Assembly: GCA_965216255.1 (NCBI GenBank)
Contig: OZ244148.1
Coordinates: 1,984,001-2,048,000 of the forward strand
From: G965216255 sp965216255
GTDB lineage: Bacteria > Bacteroidota > Rhodothermia > Rhodothermales > Bin80
DNA: 64,000 bases
Direction of reading: 5' to 3'
Positions 1-9,036 of this stretch are shown piece after piece (the stretch's first letter is position 1; every line of letters begins with the position of its first letter). The notes under the pieces are model-generated. The model ran no database searches. It was not told the origin of the DNA and worked only from the letters and a program-made list of their open reading frames with translations. A program made the position numbers and the translations under genes.

Positions 1-63
1 AATACCGATATAGAGCGCAAATGACAGGCCCACAAGGACAAAGATCCAGGCTTGGGCGTTCAT
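1..63 (-). CDS. Sodium:solute symporter, N-terminal fragment
   Basis: Only the first 21 codons are inside the window; the gene runs off the left edge. It starts at an ATG at 63 and encodes a hydrophobic first helix (MNAQAWIFVLVGLSFALYIG). This resembles the start of SSS-family symporters of the acetate/solute type that are encoded next to a DUF4212 subunit. The start lies 33 bp after the stop of the DUF4212 gene in the same direction, which is the usual order for this pair. The substrate cannot be judged from this fragment. Confidence 0.75.
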   Translation of the reverse strand, partial: MNAQAWIFVLVGLSFALYIGI

Positions 64-96
64 GCCAATCTCACACGTATTTGCGACCAGGGCTGC

Positions 97-333
97 CTAG
101 TCTTCAAACGCCCTGTCCAGCCGATTCATCAGGAATACGTAGACGAAAATGAGTACCACGAAAACGTAAATCGCCCCTTGCTGCGCAAACCAGAATCCCA
201 GCGGGAAACCACCGATGCGGACCGTATCCAGGGTATCCACGAACAGAATGCCGCATCCAAACGAGACCACAAACCATACCGCGAGGAGAATGGCCAAATA
301 TTGCAGGTTCTTTCTCCAGTACTTGTCAGCCAT
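97..333 (-). CDS. DUF4212 small subunit of a sodium:solute symporter
   Basis: This is a 78-residue protein with two membrane segments (about residues 10-30 and 48-70). The first is preceded by the motif YWRKNLQYLA and the second by GFPLGFWFAQQGAIY, both typical of DUF4212. Such proteins are the small partner of an SSS-type sodium/solute symporter, encoded directly downstream here. I chose the ATG at 333 because it gives the short family N-terminus (MADKYWRKN). A longer reading from 387 would extend into the MscS gene. The start overlaps the 3' end of the MscS gene by 8 bp, so the four minus-strand genes here are probably one transcript. Confidence 0.85.
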   Translation of the reverse strand: MADKYWRKNLQYLAILLAVWFVVSFGCGILFVDTLDTVRIGGFPLGFWFAQQGAIYVFVVLIFVYVFLMNRLDRAFED

Positions 334-1432
334 GAGTCGCCGCCCGATCTGCGCCCCCAAGATATACGGTGCGCGTCGGGAAGGCAATCTGAAGCCCCTG
401 CTCCTCCGCCAGTCTCAAGATCCCGAGCAATATGCGCTCCTTTGCCGCCATGAAGTCCCCATAGTCCGTGGACAGCGTGAAAGTTTGCACCAAGACGTCC
501 AGGCTGGAGGGGGCAAACTCCTGGAAATAAACTATGCTACCCGCTGCATCTAGATCGGGCATGGCACCCAGCATGGCCCTTAGACTCGCAACGAATGTCT
601 CCATCATGACCGGCGTCGTCGCATAGGTAAGACCTACCACAAAGCGCACGCGCCGCATCGGCCGCCTGGAGTGATTGAGAATGGTCGTACCGGTAAAATT
701 CTGGTTCGGCACGGTTGCTACGGACTTGTCAAAGCGCCGGATTCGGGTAGTCCGAATACCCACCTCTTCCACGACACCCTCCACGCCGCTGATATCCACC
801 CAGTCGCCTACCTGAAACGGCTGGTCCGCAAACACAACCAATGATCCGAACACGTTGGCAATGGTGTCCTTTGCCGCCAGTGCAAGCGCGAGCCCACCCA
901 CACTCATACTTGCCACCAGGCTGGTTACGGAATAGCCCAGCTTATCTACCACGCTTATGGCCACCACGATGGCAAGAATCACCTTTACCGTCTTGCGCAG
1001 CAGGGGAATGAGCTGATCGTCCAGTCTCGTGGCCGTTCGCGCCGCCGACCGCATCGCTGTTCTTGAAACGGCATCCAGCAGCCGGAACAGGGCCCACGTC
1101 ACCGCCACGGCGACGGCAAGAAACAAACCGCCATCGATGAGGCCGCGAACGTCTACGGGTTCCTGCGGTAGCTCGAGCATAAGCGCGACCGCGAACCAAA
1201 GCAGAACCTGAACTACAAGCCCAATCGGCCCCGGCATCAATGCGAGCAAATCTGCCGCCCACGGTGCCTTTTCGTTCAGGCCCCGCCGCGACAGGGCGCG
1301 CGCGAATGCGCTGCGGATGATGCGGCGGGTGAACAGGCCGAGCAAAAGCAGTGCTGCAGCCACCAGAAGGCGCAACACAGAAGTGCCCCACAGTATTTCA
1401 GCAGACAGTATCGCCTGTGCCCATTCCATCAT
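326..1432 (-). CDS. MscS-family small-conductance mechanosensitive channel
   Basis: The protein has 368 residues. The N-terminal half holds several hydrophobic segments. These are followed by the pore-helix-like stretch SMSVGGLALALAAKDT and a conserved beta domain (FADQPFQVGDWVDISGVEG, then RRFDKSVATVPNQNF). This is the TM3 plus beta-domain signature of MscS channels, which release solutes when the inner membrane is stretched. Its start overlaps the stop of the WbqC gene by 4 bp (ATGA), suggesting translational coupling. An ATG one codon later is equally possible. The stop overlaps the DUF4212 gene. Assignment to the family is secure; ion selectivity is unknown. Confidence 0.92.
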   Translation of the reverse strand: MMEWAQAILSAEILWGTSVLRLLVAAALLLLGLFTRRIIRSAFARALSRRGLNEKAPWAADLLALMPGPIGLVVQVLLWFAVALMLELPQEPVDVRGLIDGGLFLAVAVAVTWALFRLLDAVSRTAMRSAARTATRLDDQLIPLLRKTVKVILAIVVAISVVDKLGYSVTSLVASMSVGGLALALAAKDTIANVFGSLVVFADQPFQVGDWVDISGVEGVVEEVGIRTTRIRRFDKSVATVPNQNFTGTTILNHSRRPMRRVRFVVGLTYATTPVMMETFVASLRAMLGAMPDLDAAGSIVYFQEFAPSSLDVLVQTFTLSTDYGDFMAAKERILLGILRLAEEQGLQIAFPTRTVYLGGADRAATHG

Positions 1433-2103
1433 GGCCGTTCGCAGGTGCCGAAGTGTTCTATTGTGACCATGCGTCGAAGCATACCGGGGGCCTCGGGGCC
1501 GTAGCCAAACAATAGGTCAAGCGCGGTCATTCCCTCCTCAAAGCCGTCGTGGCCCTGGCGATAGCGAAGGTGATCAAAGTGCAGCAGGCATTCGCATGGG
1601 GCAAAGCGCGCATCTTCCAGCGTAGAAAGTAACCATCGCGGACCCAAATCGCGAAGAATTTCTGCTGAATCATTCGTCAGGCTTGATGCGCGTACAAGTG
1701 TAGAGCCAAGACCGTACATCTCGTGCACGAGACGGACAGTGGCAAACGTCAAGTCAGCCAATGATCGCCAGGATTGCCAAAATATCGGGCGCACGGCCTC
1801 CCGGTAATGATCAAAGAAAGGGGCCGTGCCGTAGTTGTACGTAAACGCCTTCCAGTGCCGAAGCTGCCATCCCGGCACGGGGCGAATTCGTATCCCGGAA
1901 TGCGGCAGGCCATGCTGACCACGTTGCACGGGTACCGTGATCCACTGCCACCCTCGGGGAGTGCGAATCCTGGCACGGTTCTGGTATGACTGCCGTACGT
2001 ATTGCCGCGTGTCTGCAACGATGAAACGGCTGGCCGCCTGCATGAGGGCCACGTAGACCAGGCGGGGAAAATATTCGGGAGGGCGCACCGCCACCACCGG
2101 CAC
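1429..2103 (-). CDS. WbqC-like family protein
   Basis: The protein matches the WbqC family, whose members often sit in polysaccharide clusters but have no firmly established reaction. Visible motifs are PPEYFPRLVYVALM near the N-terminus, SYQNRARIRTPRGWQWITVPV, and HWKAFTYNYGTAPFF. The family normally begins only a few residues before the PPxYFP motif. I therefore prefer a GTG at 2103 (AGG about 10 bp upstream), giving 224 residues. An ATG at 2166 in frame would add 21 residues without family character, and its start codon would share bases with the divergent LdcA start (CATG). Downstream it overlaps the MscS gene by 4 bp. Confidence 0.8.
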   Translation of the reverse strand: MPVVAVRPPEYFPRLVYVALMQAASRFIVADTRQYVRQSYQNRARIRTPRGWQWITVPVQRGQHGLPHSGIRIRPVPGWQLRHWKAFTYNYGTAPFFDHYREAVRPIFWQSWRSLADLTFATVRLVHEMYGLGSTLVRASSLTNDSAEILRDLGPRWLLSTLEDARFAPCECLLHFDHLRYRQGHDGFEEGMTALDLLFGYGPEAPGMLRRMVTIEHFGTCERP

Positions 2104-2164
2104 CGGGGAACCTGGCGGGGCGCCGACACTTCGAGACAAACGCTTAGCCTCCACAGCCCTCACC

Positions 2165-3085
2165 ATGTACGTCGGTCCGCTTCAACCCGGTAGTGCCATA
2201 GGCATCGTGGCCCCAAGCAGCCCGGTATGGCGTCGCGAGCGGCTTGAGCGTGGGCTGCAATCACTCCGCAATGCCGGATTTCGGCCCATTTGGGAGCCCG
2301 TCGCGCCACGTGGCTACCTCGCCGGTACCGACGAGGAACGTCTAAAGATAATAAATGCCATGCTGCGTCGGACGGACATCCATGCGCTCATGTGCGTCCG
2401 TGGCGGCTACGGCGCTCTGCGAATCCTGGATGGACTGGACTATGCGGCGGCGCGGCGGCACCCCAAGCTCCTTACGGCCTTCAGCGACGGCACGGCCCTG
2501 CAGCTTGCACTCCTCGGCAGAGCTTCCTGGCGAAGCCTTTCTGGCCCCCTGGTCGTGGAGTGGGCAGAGATCGACGGCCCGACCCGCCATCATTTTCTGA
2601 GCCTGGCCCAAGGCGCCATGCCCGGGCCGCTATTGAGCCCCTGCGGAGCGTCGCTTCGGCCCATGCGACCGGGTTCTGTGACGGGAACGCTGGTGGGGGG
2701 CAATCTTTCCACCATTGTCCGCCTTATCGGCAGCGGCTTCATGCCCCCACTGGATGGAGCGATACTTTTTGTCGAAGAAGTCGGAGAAGCCCCGTATCGC
2801 ATTGATGCCCTCTTTGCACAATTACGGCTCTCCGGGATACTTGGCCGGCTGGGAGGATGCGTCTTGGGCGGGTTTACCGGCTGGGAGCCCCGGCACGACC
2901 GGCCGGTACTAACGCCTCCAGAGATCTGGGCAGACTACCTGGGGCAGGCGCCGTATCCCGTCGCCACGGGCCTCGCATACGGACACTTTCCACAGCGCGC
3001 AACCATGCCGGTAGGGGTAAGGGCCTGCCTCAACGTGACAGCAGAACACGCGACTCTCTCCATTCTCGAGCCTGTAGTCCAATAG
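2165..3085 (+). CDS. LD-carboxypeptidase (S66 family)
   Basis: Peptidases of this family remove the terminal D-Ala from tetrapeptide muropeptides during peptidoglycan recycling. The 306-residue protein starts with the family hallmark PGSAIGIVAPSSPV. It carries CVRGGYGALRILDGLDY and AFSDGTALQ (nucleophile Ser about residue 107). The remaining triad motifs are VEEVGEAPYRIDALF (Glu near 203) and GHFPQRATMPVG (His near 272). The length fits the family. No signal peptide is visible, so it is probably cytoplasmic. It begins a plus-strand run leading into purN-purH. Confidence 0.92.
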   Translation: MYVGPLQPGSAIGIVAPSSPVWRRERLERGLQSLRNAGFRPIWEPVAPRGYLAGTDEERLKIINAMLRRTDIHALMCVRGGYGALRILDGLDYAAARRHPKLLTAFSDGTALQLALLGRASWRSLSGPLVVEWAEIDGPTRHHFLSLAQGAMPGPLLSPCGASLRPMRPGSVTGTLVGGNLSTIVRLIGSGFMPPLDGAILFVEEVGEAPYRIDALFAQLRLSGILGRLGGCVLGGFTGWEPRHDRPVLTPPEIWADYLGQAPYPVATGLAYGHFPQRATMPVGVRACLNVTAEHATLSILEPVVQ

Positions 3086-3172
3086 TTCGCCGTGATTTCA
3101 ATGGAATCGGGTTCGCTTTCCACCAGGGATGCTGTAAAATCCAATATCCATCCACCAGGGCTTCTGACATCT

Positions 3173-3769
3173 GTGCGTCTCGCTGTATTTGCCTCCGGTA
3201 GCGGCTCGAACCTGCAGGCCATTTTGGATAGCGGCGCCTTCAACGTAGTCCTCTGCCTTAGCAACACGGATCGGGCCGGCGCGCTGGCGCGTGCACAAAC
3301 CCACGGTGTGGAATCGGTCGTGCTGAATCCAGATGGCTTCGCGGAGGAGTCTGCCTACACCGCGGCGCTGCTCGGACTGTTGCGTAAGCACGCAGTGGAC
3401 ACCATTGCGCTGGCCGGATACCTGCGCAAGATACCTGCCCCTGTGGTTGCCGCCTACCGGCATCGCATCGTGAACATCCACCCGGCGCTGCTGCCTGCGT
3501 TCGGAGGCAAGGGTCTCTACGGCCGGCGCGTTCACGAGGCTGTTCTGAGAGCCGGCATGCGCCAAAGCGGAGCCACGGTCCACTATGTCGACGAAGAGTA
3601 TGATACGGGGGGCATTATCCTGCAGGAGGCCGTGCCCGTGTATCCGGAGGACACGCCGGAGACACTGGCCAGGCGCGTGCTGGAGCTAGAGCACCGCCTG
3701 TATCCTAAGGCGCTTCGACTCGTGGCGGGGCGCGCCCAGACGACTCCACTTATCGACGGAAACCCATGA
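3173..3769 (+). CDS. purN: Phosphoribosylglycinamide formyltransferase
   Basis: PurN transfers a formyl group from 10-formyl-THF to GAR in the third step of purine synthesis. The protein has the N-terminal GSGSNLQAILD phosphate-binding loop. It has the active-site stretch NIHPALLPAFGGKGLYG, with Asn and His of the triad, and DEEYDTGGIILQ, with the Asp. FGGKG(M/L)YG is the variant usual in Bacteroidota. I prefer the GTG at 3173 because the family begins directly with the Rossmann strand (VRLAVFASGSGSN). An ATG at 3092 would add 27 unconserved residues. The stop overlaps the purH start by 4 bp (ATGA), so the two are almost certainly co-translated. Confidence 0.95.
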   Translation: MRLAVFASGSGSNLQAILDSGAFNVVLCLSNTDRAGALARAQTHGVESVVLNPDGFAEESAYTAALLGLLRKHAVDTIALAGYLRKIPAPVVAAYRHRIVNIHPALLPAFGGKGLYGRRVHEAVLRAGMRQSGATVHYVDEEYDTGGIILQEAVPVYPEDTPETLARRVLELEHRLYPKALRLVAGRAQTTPLIDGNP

Positions 3770-5355
3770 TCAAGGCACATGCTCTGCCGGCGGCGCCGGA
3801 TCGGATACCGGTACGCCGAGCGCTCCTTTCCGTATATGATAAGACAGGACTCGTTCAATTCGCACGGCAGTTGGCTGAGCTCGGCATCGAGCTGATCTCT
3901 TCCGGCGGAACGGCCCGGCATCTACGCAGCGCCAGCCTGACGGTTACCGACGTCGCCGCCGTGACCGGATTCCCGGAGATGCTTTGCGGGCGCGTTAAGA
4001 CCCTGCATCCGAGAATACACGGTGCCATACTCGCGCGCCGGGGCCATGCGTCTGATGAGCAGGACCTGGAGACCCACGGCATGCAGCCCATTGACCTCGT
4101 GGTCGTAAATCTGTACCCTTTTTCGGAGGCTGTGGCCGAGCCCGGCGCAACGGATGCTGTAGCTGCGGAAAATATTGACATTGGTGGGCCCGCCATGGCC
4201 CGTGCGGCAGCAAAGAATTTTGCCTATGTGGCAGTCGTAACCTCCCCCGCGGACTATGCGGCCGTATCGGCCGAATTGAATGCAGGAAGGGGCAGCCTGG
4301 GACTGGAAAGACGACGGCGTCTCGCGGCAAGGGCGTTCGCACTTACGGCCGACTACGACACGGCCATCGAGGCTTACCTGGCTGCTGCGCCCTCCGGAGC
4401 GCTCCCGATGTCGCTTCGCATAGCGTTTCCGCCGGGGATGGACCTGCGCTACGGAGAAAACCCCCACCAGAGGGCAGCCTTTTACGGCCGGACGGACAGA
4501 CTCTTCGAAAAGCTGCACGGCAAAGCGCTATCCTACAACAATCTGATTGACCTGGCAGCTGCGCTCGCGCTTATCGATGAATTTGCTGGCGCCGATCCTG
4601 CGGTCGCCATCCTCAAGCATACCAACCCCTGCGGCGTGGCTGTAGCCGCCACGCTGGTGGCCGCCTACGAGGATGCGCTTGCTACGGACCGCCAGTCCCC
4701 GTTTGGCGGGATAGTAGTCGTAAACCGCGCACTTACGCGCGGTGCTGCCGAAGCCATTGACCACATCTTTACCGAAATCATTATAGCTCCGGATTTTGAG
4801 GAAGGCGTACTGGACTATCTTGTGCAAAAGAAGAACCGACGCCTGATTCGCCAAACGGCTCCGTATCGGTCGCTTCCCGGCATCGAAGCCCGACTTCTAT
4901 TGGGCGGCGCCCTTTGCCAGCAACGCGACCCCGTGCTACCGGAACCCGAAACACAAAGCAGCCGATACCAATGCGTGTCTGAGCGTTCCCCAACAGCCTC
5001 CGAATGGAGAGACCTTGATTTTGCGTGGCGCGTTGCGAAACACGTCAAGAGTAACGCGATCGTGTATGCCGGCAACCGCCGCACGCTCGGCATTGGAGCA
5101 GGACAGATGAGTCGCATCGACGCATCCGAAATTGCCGTTCGCAAGGGACAAAAGTCCGGCCTTTCGCTGGAGGGATCGGTTGTGGCCTCGGATGCGTTTT
5201 TCCCGTTTGCCGATGGATTGGTAGCGGCAGCCGAAGCAGGCGCTACGGCGGCAATACAGCCAGGCGGGTCCGTCCGGGATGCGGAAGTCATCCGAGCAGC
5301 CAACGAACGTGGCATGGCGCTGGTCTGTACCGGCACAAGGCACTTTCGGCATTGA
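3766..5355 (+). CDS. purH: Bifunctional AICAR transformylase / IMP cyclohydrolase
   Basis: PurH catalyses the last two steps to IMP. The 529-residue length is normal. The N-terminal MGS-like cyclohydrolase domain (about 15-160) shows SVYDKTGL, ISSGGTARHL and GRVKTLHPRIHGAIL. The transformylase part shows DLRYGENPHQRAAFYG, ILKHTNPCGVAVA with the catalytic Lys-His, and SPFGGIVVVNR. The C-terminus contains SDAFFPFADG and QPGGSVRDAEVI. It overlaps purN by 4 bp. The next gene, mreB, starts 94 bp downstream. Confidence 0.97.
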   Translation: MIKAHALPAAPDRIPVRRALLSVYDKTGLVQFARQLAELGIELISSGGTARHLRSASLTVTDVAAVTGFPEMLCGRVKTLHPRIHGAILARRGHASDEQDLETHGMQPIDLVVVNLYPFSEAVAEPGATDAVAAENIDIGGPAMARAAAKNFAYVAVVTSPADYAAVSAELNAGRGSLGLERRRRLAARAFALTADYDTAIEAYLAAAPSGALPMSLRIAFPPGMDLRYGENPHQRAAFYGRTDRLFEKLHGKALSYNNLIDLAAALALIDEFAGADPAVAILKHTNPCGVAVAATLVAAYEDALATDRQSPFGGIVVVNRALTRGAAEAIDHIFTEIIIAPDFEEGVLDYLVQKKNRRLIRQTAPYRSLPGIEARLLLGGALCQQRDPVLPEPETQSSRYQCVSERSPTASEWRDLDFAWRVAKHVKSNAIVYAGNRRTLGIGAGQMSRIDASEIAVRKGQKSGLSLEGSVVASDAFFPFADGLVAAAEAGATAAIQPGGSVRDAEVIRAANERGMALVCTGTRHFRH

Positions 5356-5449
5356 CCCTCAATCGTTACTTTCGGCTGTACGCATCCCGGCTTTTACATA
5401 CGCCATCAGCTTTCCTGCATCAGAAAGCCATACCGCCGACCTTCGTTAC

Positions 5450-6460
5450 ATGAGTTTTTTTCAATTTGCTTCCGATGTCGCAATAGACCTCGGCACGGCC
5501 AATACCCTTATCTATATTAAGGGCCGGGGAATTGCGCTCAACGAGCCAAGCATAGTCGCGGTTAACCGAAATACGCGCAAACAGATTGCCATCGGCCATG
5601 AGGCGCTCATGATGCATGAGCGCACCCACAAGGAGATCGAGACCATCCGGCCGCTGAAGGACGGCGTAATCGCGGACTTCGAGGTTGCTGAGCAGCTTAT
5701 CCGCGGCCTGATTCAGAAAGTCCAGAAAAGTTGGCTGGCCTCCATCCGCCAGATGGTGGTCTGCATACCCAGCGGTATCACGGAAGTTGAAAAGCGGGCA
5801 GTCCGAGACAGCGCAGAGCATGCCGGGGCAAAGAAGGTCCATTTGATTTCAGAGCCCATGGCCGCCGCCATCGGGATTGGCCTCGATGTGGACGAACCGG
5901 TGGGCAATATGATCGTGGACATCGGAGGGGGCACCACCGAAATCGCCGTCATTGCCCTTTCCGGCATCGTCATTGACGAATCCATCCGGGTCGGCGGAGA
6001 TGAAGTGGACGATTCCATACTCCGATATTTCAAGCGGTACCACAACCTGCTTATCGGAAACCGTACGGCGGAACGCATCAAGAAGGAGATTGGCAGCGCC
6101 ATCAAGCTGACGCCGGAACTGGAGATTTCCGTAAAGGGTCGTGACCTTGTCAGCGGCATTCCCAAGGTGCGGACCATTTCCAGCGAGGACGTTCGCGAAG
6201 CGCTGGGCAACGCCGTGGGACAGATAACGGCCGCTGTGCAGCGCTGCCTCGAACAGACTCCCCCGGAGCTGGGCTCGGACATTCTGGAGCGCGGTATCAT
6301 GCTTACGGGTGGGGGAGCCCTCCTCAAGGGCCTGGACGAAGTGATCAGGGACCGCGTGGAGATCCCCGTTTACGTGGCCGAGGATCCCCTTACCGCCGTA
6401 GTGCGGGGCACCGGCAAGGTGCTTGAAAACGTGGACGCCTACCGGCGCGTGTTGTTATAG
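5450..6460 (+). CDS. mreB: Rod shape-determining actin homologue MreB
   Basis: MreB forms membrane-associated filaments that guide lateral cell-wall synthesis. The protein has 336 residues. The ATP-binding motifs are complete: DVAIDLGTANTLIY (phosphate 1), MIVDIGGGTTEIAV (phosphate 2) and MLTGGGALLKGLD (adenosine). The start at 5450 gives MSFFQFASDVAIDLG, the normal short N-terminus. The frame stays open upstream to 5279, but that stretch overlaps the end of purH and is not conserved in character. mreC follows 18 bp downstream with the same orientation. Confidence 0.97.
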   Translation: MSFFQFASDVAIDLGTANTLIYIKGRGIALNEPSIVAVNRNTRKQIAIGHEALMMHERTHKEIETIRPLKDGVIADFEVAEQLIRGLIQKVQKSWLASIRQMVVCIPSGITEVEKRAVRDSAEHAGAKKVHLISEPMAAAIGIGLDVDEPVGNMIVDIGGGTTEIAVIALSGIVIDESIRVGGDEVDDSILRYFKRYHNLLIGNRTAERIKKEIGSAIKLTPELEISVKGRDLVSGIPKVRTISSEDVREALGNAVGQITAAVQRCLEQTPPELGSDILERGIMLTGGGALLKGLDEVIRDRVEIPVYVAEDPLTAVVRGTGKVLENVDAYRRVLL

Positions 6461-6478
6461 CCAACAGAGGCAGGCTTC

Positions 6479-7300
6479 GTGCGATTCTGGCAGCGAATCC
6501 GGGACTGGGTTCTCCTCGGAGGCATTTTGATGGCCTCGGTTTTGCTCATGGTCTCTAAGAATGATCCGCTGCTGCGCGGCCTGCGGACAACATCACTAAG
6601 GCTTACCGGCGCCGTGGAGGCCCGCATCGCGTGGGCGGGCCATTTCCTGCGTGCCCAAAGCGAGAACCAAACGCTACGCCGAGCCAACACCGAGCTCAGC
6701 AGCCAGGTGCAGCTACTTCGCGAAGCCCGCGTAGAGAACGAGCGTATGTCTGCTGCCCTTGGCCTTAGGGAGGCCGCGACATACGAGATGGTGGCAGCCC
6801 GTATTGTGGCGAAGGACATTTACGGACTGCACAATTTCCTAACGCTGGATATTGGCAGCTCGAGCGGAGTGGAACTGGATATGCCCGTAGTGAACGAGGA
6901 CGGCATACTGGGCCGCGTTGTATTGGTAAGCAGCAATTACTGTCGCGTATTGCCCTTCCTGAATACCGAGTTTCATGTGCCTGCCAAAATCCTGCCCATC
7001 CTTGCTGTTGGCATGATCAGCTGGTCGGGGACGAGGCCGGACCGGCTTGCCCTGGAAGACGTAGTAAAAACTGAAGCGGTAGAAATCGGGCAGACGGTGG
7101 TTACAAGCTGGGAAAGTGGAATCTTTCCTCCAGGCTATACTGTGGGGACTGTGGCATCCTTCACTACCAGCCCTGGAGACAACGTTTACGAGATCTCGGT
7201 CGCACCCGCGGCTTCACTGCAGACGGCGCAGTACGCCTTCGTGCTGCTGTATAAGGCGGACTCCGAGCGAAGCAGCCTTGAGGCGCAGCAATTACCATGA
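6479..7300 (+). CDS. mreC: Rod shape-determining protein MreC
   Basis: MreC is a bitopic inner-membrane protein that links MreB to the periplasmic wall-synthesis complex. This 273-residue protein has one membrane segment at about residues 10-28 and a coiled-coil-like stretch (about 55-90, QSENQTLRRANTELSSQVQLLREA). The beta-barrel region follows, with KDIYGLHNFLTLDIGSSSGVELDMPVVNEDGILGRV and later VVTSWESGIFPPGYTVGTV. The start is a GTG preceded by an AGAGGCAGG stretch. The stop overlaps the next gene by 4 bp. mreD, mrdA (PBP2) and rodA, which often follow mreC, are absent here. Confidence 0.95.
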   Translation: MRFWQRIRDWVLLGGILMASVLLMVSKNDPLLRGLRTTSLRLTGAVEARIAWAGHFLRAQSENQTLRRANTELSSQVQLLREARVENERMSAALGLREAATYEMVAARIVAKDIYGLHNFLTLDIGSSSGVELDMPVVNEDGILGRVVLVSSNYCRVLPFLNTEFHVPAKILPILAVGMISWSGTRPDRLALEDVVKTEAVEIGQTVVTSWESGIFPPGYTVGTVASFTTSPGDNVYEISVAPAASLQTAQYAFVLLYKADSERSSLEAQQLP

Positions 7301-8778
7301 AATTCCCAAGATGGACCATCGTCCTATTGCTCGCCGGACCCGGAGTGCTGGCTCAAACGTCCGTCGCGCAGCCGGAATCAAGCATGGCGGCGGAAATTGC
7401 CAGCCTGCTAGAAGCCGAAGAGATGGCAAATGCGTGGTGGGGCGCTCTAGTCGTGGACGTCCAGACAGGGGCCGCACTGTATGAGCATAACGGCGATCGC
7501 AGCTTTATGCCGGCATCTGTAGTAAAGCTTTTCACAACGGCAGCGGCCCTGGAGGCATTGGGGCCATCGTTCACGTTCCACACCCGCCTTTTTGCGACAG
7601 GAGAGATTGTAAATAGCCGGCTGCATGGCGACCTGGTAATACGTGGCTCGGGAGATCCCACGTTCGGAGCCCTGGCGGTAGATGCCGGTAGTGTCGCCAC
7701 ATTCCGTGCATGGGCGGATTCCTTACGGCGTCACGGCATCGCGCACATAACCGGTAACATCATCGGCGACGATGACATCTTTAACGACGTGCGACTGGGT
7801 CATAGCTGGAGCTGGGACGATGTCCAGTATGGTTACTCCGCGGAAATAAGCGGCCTGTCATTCCACAACAACGTGGTGGAACTACGGGTGGCGCCGGCGC
7901 GCATAGGTGCGCCGGGAAGGATATCGTGGGATCCCATCGGCACGGACTATGTCCGGGTCATCAATCTTACGCGGACGATGCCCCGGGGTACTGCCCTGAG
8001 GGAGGGCTACAAGCGAGAACCGGGCACCAATCTCTTCGAGGTGAGCTCCGAAGTGCCCATCGATAGACTGGAGAAGGAAGCAATCAGCGTACGAAACCCA
8101 ACGCTATATTTCGTACACACGCTGCTGGAGGTTCTTCGCTCGGAAGGTATCGCGGTGGACGGAATGCCGGTGGACGTGGATGATGTGGCCGGCAAGCCGG
8201 ATTACGACAGTCCGGAAGTGCTCCGCGTGGCAAGTCACGTGTCTATTCCGCTCTCCGAAATCGCTCGGGAAATAAACAAGGAAAGCAGCAACTTGTGGGC
8301 CGAGCAGGTGCTGCGCACGTTGGGCGTGGCATCCGAATCGCCGGGATCGGCCAAGAAGGGGCTTCGGCGAGCCGGCGACACCTTTGTCAGGGCCGGCATC
8401 GACACTACGCGATTGCAGCTCGTGGATGGCTCGGGGCTCTCGAGAAAGAACCTCGTTACCCCGCGAATGGCCACGAAATTGCTCCGCTATATGGCGCGCC
8501 ATAAGGACAGTAGCGTACGGGATGCATTCTTGGCTTCACTGGCCGTCGGGGGCGTGGATGGAACGCTGGAAAACCGATTCCGGGGCGGCAGGCCGCCGAT
8601 TCGGGCGAAAACCGGCTCTCTTGGCAATGTGAGCACACTCAGCGGTTTTGTAACCACACGAGAGGGGAAGGAGCTCGCCTTCGCACTATTTTGCAATCAC
8701 TTCACGGTGGAAACAAGCGTGATCCGCAAGGCGCAGGACGCAGTGGTAGCACTGCTGGGCTCGCTTCCACTGCGCTGA
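7297..8778 (+). CDS. dacB: D-alanyl-D-alanine carboxypeptidase/endopeptidase, PBP4 type (S13)
   Basis: S13 enzymes are periplasmic peptidoglycan carboxypeptidases/endopeptidases. The 493-residue protein opens with a signal peptide (residues 1 to about 20, cleavage near VLAQT). It contains all three penicillin-binding motifs: SVVK (catalytic Ser, about residue 71), SSN in EINKESSNLWAEQ (about 329), and KTG in IRAKTGSLGNVSTLSGF (about 436). A PBP4-like inserted domain lies between the first two motifs. It overlaps mreC by 4 bp (ATGA), so it is expressed with the shape genes. The gene symbol is by family; it could also be called pbpG-like. Confidence 0.92.
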   Translation: MKFPRWTIVLLLAGPGVLAQTSVAQPESSMAAEIASLLEAEEMANAWWGALVVDVQTGAALYEHNGDRSFMPASVVKLFTTAAALEALGPSFTFHTRLFATGEIVNSRLHGDLVIRGSGDPTFGALAVDAGSVATFRAWADSLRRHGIAHITGNIIGDDDIFNDVRLGHSWSWDDVQYGYSAEISGLSFHNNVVELRVAPARIGAPGRISWDPIGTDYVRVINLTRTMPRGTALREGYKREPGTNLFEVSSEVPIDRLEKEAISVRNPTLYFVHTLLEVLRSEGIAVDGMPVDVDDVAGKPDYDSPEVLRVASHVSIPLSEIAREINKESSNLWAEQVLRTLGVASESPGSAKKGLRRAGDTFVRAGIDTTRLQLVDGSGLSRKNLVTPRMATKLLRYMARHKDSSVRDAFLASLAVGGVDGTLENRFRGGRPPIRAKTGSLGNVSTLSGFVTTREGKELAFALFCNHFTVETSVIRKAQDAVVALLGSLPLR

Positions 8779-8934
8779 AACACCGTCGCGTCCATGCTGT
8801 CTGGGGCTCTGTAGGCAGCATTTCCGCCTTCGCCTGCGGACCGGCTTGGCATGTGCGAAAGCGCCCGCAGACCGTGCGGTGGGGTGACTAGCGGGGACAT
8901 GGCGTATCGGCCTCGAATGTAGTGCAGCAAATGG

Positions 8935-8950
8935 AAGGGCTGCAGCCCTT
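8935..8950. repeat. Perfect 16-bp palindrome in the dacB-hslV gap
   Basis: AAGGGCTGCAGCCCTT is a perfect inverted repeat in the roughly 250-bp gap between dacB and hslV. No T-run follows, so it is not a classical terminator. It could be a dimeric-protein binding site or chance. I see no gene in the rest of the gap. Confidence 0.4.
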
Positions 8951-9036
8951 GGGGGCGTACGTTGTGGCATCATAGGAACTAAGCGATAGCTTTATCTGTA
9001 GGTAAGTTCTTGATTTGTGTGGATTCAAAAATTCGA

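Noticed and set aside
5279..5449. Longer MreB N-terminus from 5279
   Set aside because: It would overlap the end of purH and adds 57 residues not in character with MreB, while the ATG at 5450 fits the family.
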